From contig JADDOH010000481.1 of assembly GCA_016648135.1 (NCBI GenBank), positions 124,001 through 188,000 of the forward strand: a stretch of DNA of 64,000 nt, given 5' to 3'. The notes under the pieces are model-generated. The model saw only the letters and a program-made list of their open reading frames with translations. It searched no databases and was not told where the DNA came from. The translations under genes were made by a program, and so were the position numbers. Positions 9,101 through 21,100 of this stretch are shown piece by piece (position 1 is the stretch's first letter; each line of letters opens with the position of its first letter). The stretch comes from Agrypnia vestita (lineage: Eukaryota > Arthropoda > Insecta > Trichoptera > Phryganeidae).

Positions 9101-12100
9101 TTAAGGCAACTTATTAATGCCTACCCCTACTAAAAGGTGTCTCCCTTGTCAAGTACTTCTTCTTCCTCAGTCTTTTTCCCTCCACTGCTGAATGTAGGCC
9201 TCTTCCATTTTCCTCCGCTCATCTCTATTTCTCCCCGTTCGCATCCAGGTTCTTTCTGCTTGTTGGACTATGTCATCAGACCACTTTTTGGGAAGTCTTC
9301 CGACGCTTCTATTTTTCGTCCAGGGCCTCCTGTAGGATTCTGGGTGCCCATCTAGTATCCTCCTGTCGAGCCATATTTCCAGCCCACTGCCATTTTAATT
9401 TCGCCACTGGGATTTCTCTACTGGGAAAAAATCATGTTAATCGATACGCGGCCGTCGAGAAATAATTAATTACGTTCCGGACGCACGGGTGCGCCCTGCC
9501 CCTGGGGACAGTCGCGCTAGGGTGCACGGGTGTGGCCTGGCCCCACACTCATTAAAGTGATATTTATGAAGATTTAGAATTTCTGGTTCCATCCAAATCT
9601 GATTGTAATTTCAATTAATCAATTGTGTAATTTACAATAAATAATGGTCCAGGTTTGCGGTGAACCTCCAGTGCGGCCCGGGTGTCAACCCCCGCGATGA
9701 CATTGCGCTCCACGTAAACTTCCGCTTCCCCGAGGGATGCGTGGTGAGGAACCATCTGCAGAGCATGGCCTGGGGGCCCGAGGAGACGGCCGGCGGTATC
9801 CCCCTGGTACCCTCCCAACCTTTCCAGATCCTGCTGCTCGTGGAGCACAGCGGGTTCAAGGTAAGCCCTTCTCTCCAGTAGCGCCGAGTGCGCTGCTCTA
9901 CAACGGTGGTCCCGCATGGGTACCGTGTCTTGTTATGATGAACACATTACAGTTCTTTACTTTGACGTGGAATATTTTTTTAACACAACTTGACGATCCA
10001 TGTAAATACATACCAGGGTTCGAAAGAATTTTGGATATTATGTTCAGTATATATCAAAAATTTGATATATATCAAACTTTTTTTCTCTTTTGCACACGTC
10101 GATTGATACGAACTCGAAATAATTAGAAAATTTTTTTTTTTATTTTGTACATGAATTATTATTTATTAAATAAATGAATTGCATACTGAAAAGACTTAAT
10201 ATACGCAATTATTATATATATGTTATAAAATTTGCTCTTTCTAGTTATGGGTGTTTGTTTCTTTGTGTGAAATAAAAAACGGATGATATGAAACAAGTTA
10301 AACTAAAAAAACAACCGTAACACTTTTTAAAATACAACTAGCGCCATCTCTTAACGACCGCAGAAAGTTTTTTTTTTGATATACAGTCGAACTCGGATAT
10401 AACGAGCTCGGGTACAAGGAGATCTCGGCTATAATGAGCAAAACTGTGAATTGATTTTGATTTTCGCGTATTCCCATACTATCGTTCTCGGTTATAAGAA
10501 GCACGATTCCCGGATATATGGAGCAAATTTTACAAACTCTGCTTACATGTTTGCTTGAGTTACAGAAAAAATAACAAAAAGCAGCTCGCACTTAATTAGG
10601 GTTCATTTTATGATGTACACAAAGTGTGTCCGAAAATGCCACGTGCACAGGCAAACAATATTTCGATGGCATTTCTTATTAAAGGAATGCCGAACTGAAG
10701 GTTGAGAACTGTCATATAAATCCGATTATTGGGGGTTTCCAAAATGTTTGAGGTGACAGTTTGTTTTATTACTGTATTAGCATTTAAAAGCCTAATCAGT
10801 TAAATGCAAATTGTTCTATTAGAAACATGTCCACTAACAAACGAAAGTGTCTCTCGGTTCGCGAAAAAGTCGAAATTATTCGTGAAATAGAACGTGGCGC
10901 CAAAAATTCCGAAGTCTGTAAAAAGTTTTCACTATCGTCTTCTACAGTTTCATCACTCTAGAAAATTAAGGATGTTTTTATTTGGCTGTTCTTGAAAATA
11001 ACACCAAACAATCAAAAAAATTTAGAAGGTGAAATTTACCTATCTCGGATATAAGAAGTCCCGGCTATAAGGAGCAAATTTAGTCGGTCCCGTCGCGCTC
11101 CTTATAACCAAGTTCGACTGTATATCAAAAATAAAAATCAAGCCATAAATATCATGATGTATATCGTGATTATATATTCGCAGATGTATATCCTCGAACC
11201 CTGGTAAGTACATACCGAAGTATGTATTTACCAGGGTTCATCTCATTATCTCGCTAACGGATCATCTGGTTAAATCTGTACAAATTGTATTTTACTTGTC
11301 TGTATTGATGATTTCAGATTGCGCTTAATGGCGCTCATTTCTGTGAGTTCATTCACCGCCTTCCTTACCAGAGAATTACCTTCCTGACCATAGATGGCGA
11401 TGTCACTTTGTCTATGGTGAGCTTTGATGGAGGAGACCCAGGATACCAGGTGAATTATCTCACTTTTTGTTATTATTTTTTTTAAATGGTTCACAAACAA
11501 TGAAAAACACATGACACGATATAGGTAATACAATTAGTTTAAATGCTTTTCATCACTTAAATGTGAACACAGCAAACATACTAAAAAAGTGATTTTAAAT
11601 ATTCAAATGATTCAAAATACTAAAAATGGTCTACGATCTTAAATACAGTAAAACCTCTTTAATCCGAAATTCAAGGGACCAAAAAAATAAATTTCGAATT
11701 ATAGGGGCCCCCATTAATTCGAAATTTTAGGTACAAAAAAAATCGCGGTGTGATTGTGAAATTCGCCAAAAACATAAAATCCTTGAAAAAATCGTTAATG
11801 TTGTTAAATTTATGCTTATATTTAAAGAAATCACTTTGAAAACGCATTATTTAGTACGTTAATGCAAAGATTGCGACATTTTGACATATTTGCTGTTCTC
11901 ATTTGCGAAAAAATCTTTTTTTCCATTTCCGTCACGTCTGGATGGATGGCCATATTTTTCAATTTCGTAAAATTTCAAAAAAAAATTGAATTACGCAAAT
12001 TAAAATGTATTGATTTGTGGCGCAAGGGGCCAAAAAGTATTTTGAATTACGAATTACCGGAGTTTTCGAATTATCAGGGTTAATTTACTATGAAATTCAC

Positions 12101-15100
12101 AATTTGGGGCTTGCAAGTTTTAAAAATTTTGTATTATGGCGAATTTCGAATTAACGGGGCTTTACTGTATCTGAAACCAACTGAAAATGTATACCGTATA
12201 ACACAAAAATTAAACATTGAAATCATTACAAAAATCGAAACATTTAAAATCATTCACAAACTAGCAAATGGCGAAGTACAAGACGAAGACATCAAATTAC
12301 ACAAAATACACGAAAAACACCAACACAACACTAGAACGGCTCAAAACTATCAAATAACACAAGCCAAAACAAAAACAGGACAATCACAACTAATTTGCTA
12401 CAGATTAAAACTGTACAACGACCTGCCACAACAGACCAAACAACTGACTACTGACAAATTCAAAACAGATGTGACAAAAATGCTAAAACTCGGCCAATTA
12501 TAAAAAATGATTTTGTATCTAAATTATATTATTATTATATTCCTATATTTATTTAATCATGTAAAAAAATTTATCCATAAACCTTTTCAGGTTTCTATTA
12601 TATTTTACATTTAAAAAATAATTTAGAGACTAAACAGCCCATTTCGCAAGTTTGGTAACAGTTCTCTTATATTCGTATTATTTTCTATTTTGTTGTATGA
12701 CGTATAAAGTGGGCCATGTTGTTATTGTAAGTTGAAAGAGAAAATGTATTATATAATAAATAATAATAAAATTGGATTATTTACATAGCTCCATTTTTGT
12801 GAAAATTTCATCTCAAGGGCGCTTTACACACAAAAAACTCTTACATACTAAAATCATAGAATAACAAAATGAAAAAGAAAAGAGAAAGAAAAACAGCTCA
12901 AAACATAAAAGAGTAAAAAAAACAACAAATATTAAAAAGGTTCTGGGAAAGATTTTGTAAATAAGTGCGTTTTAAGTCTTTTCTTAAATAAAGTCTCTGA
13001 ATCCGTGTTTTTTATCAGGGAGGGCAAAGAGTTCCACGCTTTAAATGTCCTATATGTCCTAAGTCGGCGACTAGGAACATTCAAAGTTATGTTTTCGACA
13101 CAATATTCTGAATCAATAATAATTATCTTCAAGTTTGTGTTTACTGGGGTATTATGCCGTGTTGTTACGACCTTTCGGGCCGACGTTTCGGATCCCATTG
13201 CAGGGTCCATCATCAGGGCTGATGTGTTGTCTTGAATGTTGATGTTGTGGTTTGAAGATTCTAAGTGGCCGTGAAAACCTAAGAACATTAATAATAATTA
13301 TAATTAGCAATACTGTGACACCTGAACATAGGGTCCAGGGTACAACGCTGTACGATTCATTATGTTGTTTGTGGTTTGATGGAAAGCTCAATAAAGATGT
13401 ATTGGGACGCTGGAAGTATTTCCACAGTTTCACGGAAGGTGACAATGAAATGAAAGATGAAAGTTTATTCAGCAGAATCTCGTTAATTCAAAATTCAAGA
13501 GTCCCAAAAAAAGCATTTCGAATTACACAGAACTCCATTGATTCGGAATCGTACAAATAGAAAATAAAAATCGCAATGCGATTGCGAAATTCGCCAAGAA
13601 TTGTAAAAGTCACAAAATACCCGCGAATGTTTTCGATTACGGTCATCCATACGTGACGAAATAGAAAAAATAATTAGATTTTTTCCCAAGTGAGTACAGT
13701 AAAAATTGAAATGTCGCGATCTTTGAAAACACGGCATAGCACCCCAGAAGACACAAATCAAAAAATATGTTTTTCATAAAATTAAGTTTTATTTTCATAG
13801 AATGGCTCGTCAATTGATGGATCCTGCCCCATTATTAGGTTCTCCTGCTCGTTCATTAGCTCTTTCATTACAAATTATTACATTTAATGAACGCGGGGCC
13901 GCGTCGCACCTGTGCGACAGACAATGACAGGGGCCAGAGTGCCGCGTCGGATTTGTGCGACAGGCACAAAATTAATTATTTCTAGACGGCCGCGTGTCGA
14001 ATTTGAAAAACGTGATTTTTTCCCGGTAGAGCAATCCCGTGGTGACCTGTCGTTCCATTTTCAACTCAAAAACATCACGGATTATATTTTAAATCAACAA
14101 TCAAAACAGAAGTTTTTCTGCCGTCAAAATCGTATAGAATAATTGTAGATGTCGCCTCGAGCGCGTGTTGCGCAATCGAAATTCAAATATTCCATCATTC
14201 AAGGTCACGCACAAAGTGCGCGGGAAATACAATTTATTTTTTTCGATTTTCGATTTATTTGTACACGTATACACAAATATATACGATATGTTTTGCGATA
14301 TTTGTCCGTTTTTGTTAGTTTATGATTCAATTGAATATTAACAGTGATTTATTAACAAAAATACACGCAATTTTGTTGCGTTTATTTGAAATATGTGTGT
14401 GTGTGAAAGTGTATCATATTTATGCGTTATGAGTGCAATGTCCCGTCATGTGCTGTGCCGTGCAACAAAATATACCACACAGAAGAAAATTATTAGGTAG
14501 GCATCAAATAATAATAGTAGTGTTGTCTCTAATAAACAAATAAAAATAAATTATTATTTTTCGTATAATGTTGCGCTGGCAACAGTATCGGAATTGAAAA
14601 AAATTTTTTTTTTTTACTTAAACGATAAAAAAATCATTGCATTACGATAATTATGATAAAATAATATGAATGTGTGTGTTTTTTTTTTAATATAAGCATG
14701 TTTTCATGTTTTTTTCGTAAAAAGAAAAATCACAAAAAATTCAGAAAATCTTTGGCCTTGGTGATTTACTTTTATCTATGTTTTTTTAGCCCTCAACAAG
14801 TTAATATTTAATATGTAAAAAGTGATTACCCCTGCTAGCGACACATATATTTGACGTGTCATTATTTTATCACATCTCAAATGTACTTTGTCTTGGCATG
14901 TGTGGTGACATCTGCCCGTGTCATGTCTATGATATAAGTAAATGTACACACATACGAACACACTGAATTTTCATTTTCAATATACGACAGCGCACTTGTT
15001 TTTATCTGGTGATTCCAGATCGGTATACTATACTGTAATTGTATAGAAATTTGTAAATTGTGAATTATTGCTAGATTATTAGCAATTTGGGAGCATTATC

Positions 15101-18100
15101 ACAAAAGGAAAAATGCTTACATTTTGTCAGAATACTTGAGAAATCTGCAGATTATGAGAAATTATGTTTCCAAATTGTGAGTGATGTTTTGTATTTAGGC
15201 TGTAAAAATGTTTGCAAAATATATGTGGCCTTGATAGTATAGACTCTCCGGAGACTGAATGCTGATGCCTTTTTGTATTGTATCGCCAGCAAGCGCCGCC
15301 ATCCTACACGGCGGCCACGTCTCAGCCGCCGATGGGTTTCTCCCCGATGGGTGCACCCATGGGGGGCTCTCCGTATCCGCAGCAGCCCATGGGGGGCCCG
15401 CCAGCCTACGGAGCGCCGCAGCAATATCCTCCTAATCCAGGTAATAAATAAATATTATTTATGTTCTATCTTGTTATCTAGGAATCATGGACACTTTCAT
15501 CTTTAGCTTTTATCATATAACAGGCATACAAACACGCCTTAGGCTCGGTTGTTTCAATTTGGATTAAGGTAAGCGTTTGATTAAAGCGTAGATTTTTACG
15601 AAAACGGATCGTTTGATTGGTGGAGAACGTAAAAATCTATGCTTTAAAAGAACGCTTACTTTAATCCAACTTGAAACAACCAGCCCTTACACAGACCCGA
15701 ACAATAATGTTATATGTATATATTTTGGTAATGTTTCAGGTTATGTTTCGCAGAATGCGGCGCTCAGCTACGGCGGGGCTCCACCCATGGGCTACCCGCA
15801 ACAGTCACAGGTGCAATCTCCTTATAATTTCCAATGAGTGTAAAAGTAGTTGCTGTCGTCCCTACTGTCGCGAGCACTGGTGTAAGGCCGTATTGTTAGA
15901 AATATAAAAGTCAAATCATTTCAAATAATTCTTGTCCAGCTGCGATGATGTTAGATTAATGAAATTATAACCATAATACCATATAATAATCCAACAAAAA
16001 GTAGAATACGCAATTTTACTAGAAGAAATGTATAGTTTGTAAATATGTCCATTAATTGTGTCCACATTCGCTGTCATCATTGTGACTAACACGTCAGTGC
16101 ATCGAATCTAACAAAATTGTCAATAGATACATTCTTAAAGAAATGTTGCTCTCACAGTGTTAATCAACTCCAGTAACTGGAAATCCAACTTTAGAATGTC
16201 CTGAAATACTATTTTAATTTAGTAATGATTCATCTTATAAGGAGATTTTTGAATGAGTGAAAACTAATTTTGAATCATGTTTCCTTCATTTTTGTTGACT
16301 CATTTGGAAAATTGTACAAATTAATTTGACGGAAACGTCGGCTGGATCTCCCACTCATATCCGCATAATGTAGCTGACACACTTGTTAAAGTGTATAAGA
16401 AAATACTAAATACGCTTGTGTTGTCCAAATCATTCATCTTTAGAACACGCGTAGATGTCACATGTTTAGTGAGTATGGTTAAATGTCCATTGCGCATGCG
16501 AGATGCCGTGAGCCGGCAGTGCATGTCCCCTGTACCCCCCGCCTGACCATGGACACGGCATGTATTGATTTGGATTTTACCGGAATATTTTTTGGTTTGG
16601 AGTTCGCAATTATTTTTATTATTACACCCAAGCAGCTGTTGCTTTATGAATAAGAAATTATCGAGTATCCTTTCTTCTTGAATGAAATAAAAGAAATGTT
16701 TCACACTGTGATTACATGACACAAGATAGCTGTATTACTTTTCTCCTGATTTATACTTGTATTTAATGTTGTTTACTGTTAGTTTCAAACTGTTTCGGTA
16801 GATATATAATTTTTGTAATACTTCATTTTTATTTTTCCATACTCGTTTACCTGTTGTTGCATGGATAGTGGGAGTTGTGTGAACCTTGACCTGTAGTCTC
16901 AGCCAGCGCGGTACCAGACCAGAGTATATTTTGCTTTGGGCTCGGGGATTGTAGAGCCGTGTCTCCGATCGTATTGACTGAAGTCTAACTTCTTTGTTTA
17001 AAACCGTACAAGACCTGGACGGAAGCGCACGACTTGGCAAATTTTGTGTATGATTCCTTTTAATGATGATAAAACTAGCCCAGTTACTATTTGGTCCCGG
17101 TCATTGGTATTCGGCTGGTTGTAAGAGACAATAAACAAATTGTAGATTTTTCAAAATTTTTTCTATGATGTGTGTATTTTACAATCGCCAGATTGGGCGA
17201 GAATTAAAACTGTTTTCAATAAAGTGTCAATCCACCATATATCTTAGTTTTCTTTGCCTTTTGTTGAGACCAATATTATTTATATGAAGTGTTTCAAAAA
17301 GATCTGTAGTATTTAATTAACAAAATATTTTTATGTACTTGCCCGCATTTATGTTTCACCTACATATCGGTCTACTTTCTCCAGTAAGAGTCTACCCTCG
17401 CCATCTCACCGTGCTGCACATCATCAGCCTTAGCTGTAGAACCTGTCATCTTTTGATTGAAGAAATTCCTAAATTGCTTTAATATCACCAACATCATTAA
17501 GTCCTCTTTGAAGACTACACACTTCATACAGGTTATGGTAGAAAGCTTGGCTTTATTTAATTCATTAAAATTTTCAAGTTAAGCATTGATGATTTTATTA
17601 ATTGTTTAATTGTGGTTTGCAATGGCGAATAATACTAATTTCTCATCACCGGTTACCAATCCATTTATGGCGGCGTCGAATAAGAAGAGAAGTCGTTTTA
17701 AAGGCAGTCGGTACCCGAGTGACGAGTGTATTCCATGCTGGTGGGTGCTACTGAGCCCAGTCTCCGTGCAGGGATTTTTTTCAAGTATTCGCAGGTCTTC
17801 CAGGACATTCCGTCCAAAAGAGTGCACGAGTTTATGGCCGCTATGCACATTCTTACATTGCGGTAAACGTACAGCATGGTTGCCATCCACAAACTGAATA
17901 ATGACTTGGGTGCTGGTGTCTTAGTTCCAAGTACCTAATGGGTAAGTATGTATATCTGTATGTATAGACGCACCACTGTAAATTGGCGTGCGAGGCAGGG
18001 CTTCCCTGTCGCGTAACAGAAGTTGCCAGGGTGTAAATTTATTACACAATACATAATGTACAGAATGTCTGGTGACCGGTTTCAGAGCCTTTAATAGAAA

Positions 18101-21100
18101 TTTGGTCGGACAACACTAAAGAAACGAATTAGTAATGGCGGCCGCTCTATCTGTCAAACGGTAATATCGGTCCATTATTTGCTTTTTCAGCTTCGCAAAA
18201 CTTTAATACTTGATTGGTAATTGTTCTTGCACCATCCCGGACTGTTTTGGATGTTTTGAACATAATAATTCAGTGTATATTGGTAATCAAGATGTCACAG
18301 CTCCCGAGCAAATACGAAATTGAACTGAATGACAGGGCGAGGGGTTACTGCCGGGTGCGGGAGGGGCGGGTTTTCCAAATTCGCCGCACGCCAATTTAAG
18401 TTGGGCAAGCAATACGCTGTTCCTCTCAGAAAAAACACATACTACAGATCTTTTTGAAACACCTTATATAATTTTCTTGAATTGATTCTGATTGAATTGA
18501 ATATGATTACAGTGTGGTTTCTACAATTAAAATTGTGATTTTGGAATGTGCCAAGTTGTTCAGTTGGTCGCAACCCAGCCCTGTTAATCTGCTCTGGATT
18601 TTAAGAGGAATTCGCAACGATAAGAAGCAAAATAGTAATCACTCATCTCCCCCCAAATGGACGGCATTCCTTTTTAGGTAAAGATAGTTGTCGTACGATG
18701 ATGCTGTCATTATGAATAGAAGTTCTGTTTAAGTCTTTCTGAAATGACGATCATAAAGCTGAAGTTGGTACACTATTTAGGATGTTGGTTATTGTAAGTC
18801 AGTCTGAACACTTATGAACAGACATTTTTCATTTTGTCTGATCACAAAGTCACATTTTAACTTAATATTACCAAAAGTAGATGCCATATATACAATTTTT
18901 GTAATAGAAGACAAGAATGCGAAACACATACTAAATAGTACTGCTCATCTTCTGTTTTATTTATGTGTCGATAGCTGGCCAATAGCGCAGAATATATGAT
19001 GGATGTGCTCTAAGCTTTAATTTCTAGAAAACAGGTTTTACGCTTGTATTGTTGCAGAATTGTTAAATTAATTATGATGATCATTGTTATAAAGTCACAA
19101 AATTCAGTAGAAATAGGCTGAAAAGACACTGTCAACCTGATCCAACTTCGCAGCTGCTCATCTTCTTGACTTCAAAGCTGTCGACGTGGCGCACCTCCGA
19201 ATTAGTTCTATTTAGTGATGACAAAATAATAGACTAACTGCATACACACGTACTTGGTAGGTGTTAACTCATTTGAGGGAGTGCATTTTGTACCAAAAAA
19301 GAATTGTGCATAATTATAATTTATACAAAATAAATCTAAATTACATACATATTTATTTGATATATTATGTACGCAGGTCCACACGCTGACAATTCTCAGT
19401 TCGCATGTTATCTAGACCATCTAGTGGAACGATTTAGAAATTACAGATAAAGTTGCGCATGTTTTTGCATAATTTTTCGCAACATCTGACTGGTGTCCGT
19501 CTTCGCTTTTACAGATATGTTGCAGGACAGCACAAACGTATGTTTGAAGCAGACTTGTATAGGTGCACTTCGGTACTTTTTAACAGTGGTACTATTTTAT
19601 GTTATAAAATATTTTTAAAATGTCACTCAATAATTTGAAGAATTTACCTAGAAATATAAAAATAATAATATTCCCTGGTACATTTTCAAGAACGGAAATT
19701 ACCACACACTGGTATACTTCTGCCAAAAGAGAATTTTTCTATCAGAAGAATACAGCCGTTAGTGACGATAGCGCTGATGTCAGCAGCATCGCCCAAGTCC
19801 ACGTCTAGTGCATGCCACTGAAACATAAACATGATAATCGGTGAACGAGTATTAATGGCGTGAGCAGTGAGAGTAGGGGAGATGAGGATTAATGGAGTCG
19901 TGACATGGTGAGACATTTAATATTATTTGTCAAGTTTATGTGTGATATTTAAAATATATAACTGATTGCTGAGTAATCAACAGTATTTTCTAGGGTGGAC
20001 TTCGTCCATACATTTCTGTAGCTGTGTGAATATTGATCTATTGTTACCATGGTTGCTGGGTACGTTATGTATATCCTAACCTGTTATGCTCATCTCCGTC
20101 TTAATCACCTTTCCATTATATTTCTATTATGTGGAGTGTCCTTTATTTGCCATATTTGAGGTTCCTTGGCTTGGTCAGTATTGCTACTAACACACATCAC
20201 TAATCGTGTTTAAAACATTAATACTGTTCCCGCGCACTGTCCTCTTGTTGCCCTCGCATTAATGTTTTTGCGTGGTAGGAAGGATTATAAAGGAATGTAG
20301 GAATACTTCATCGAGTACGAACCGTCTACTTTTTTCCTCGGACATGGGGTTGGTGGAATCGTGAATTTTGCATGACTGTTTATCCAGATTTTCTTAGCTT
20401 ATAGCGACATAGCTGCGCATGCACCCTAAAATTAGATCATGTTTCTATGTGTAGCATTCATTATTTCTTCCTCATATATTATCTTTCTTAATTGCCAAAA
20501 TTTGAGATTTGGCCGTGGTCATTCTTATTCCGCAATCCACCGAGTCATTACCGCCTGATTACTGACACTCGCCCGGCGGCAGTTACTTGAAATATTAATC
20601 CTCTGTTGAGTTTCTTCTGCTAAATGCATTTCGGAACGCTTCCTACAATCAGTACAATGGTGTCGTAGCCACTAGCAAAAACTTTACAGGTGAATTCCTG
20701 CCTTGATAATGAGTCGAAAATGTTCAAGCAACCATGACCATATAATATTTCTGACTTATTTTTTGCAAAAAATTAATCATTAAAGTAACTTATGTTGATT
20801 ACGAAGAATTCGTTTGCTTCGATAAAAATCAAATAAAATGATAAAAACCTTGTTAAAAAATCTATTATCAATTCTTATAAGGTTTTTTTAATCATGTTTT
20901 TCGACTTATATTAAAACGAATGAATTTTTCAAAATCGATATAATTTTTGCAAAAAAAATTGAGAAAAAAATGCAAAATTTAATATTGCATATCTCCATAA
21001 CTATTGATAAATGTTAAGCTTGTTTGATCATTTTCGACTCATTATCAAGCCAGGAATATACCTGTAAAGTTTTTGCTACTAGCTATGAGACACCCTATAT

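Larger units (their letters stand above)
10014..11203. mobile_element. hAT-like MITE with CAGGGTTCGA ends, copy A
   Basis: The ends are CAGGGTTCGA and TCGAACCCTG. The flanks GTAAATACATAC and GTAAGTACATAC match at 11 of 12 positions. A better defined copy lies at 23477-24068. It shares internal blocks such as CACACGTCGATTGATAC and CTAGCGCCATCT. Copy A is interrupted by a pogo-like element (10384-11120). Confidence 0.65.

Noticed and set aside
15152..15424. Arg-rich minus-strand frame over galectin exon 5
   Set aside because: A shadow of the GC-rich Pro/Gly exon; the plus strand joins in frame with neighbours.
16321..16722. 133-codon minus-strand frame in galectin intron 6
   Set aside because: No motif, no supported splice sites, ordinary intron composition.
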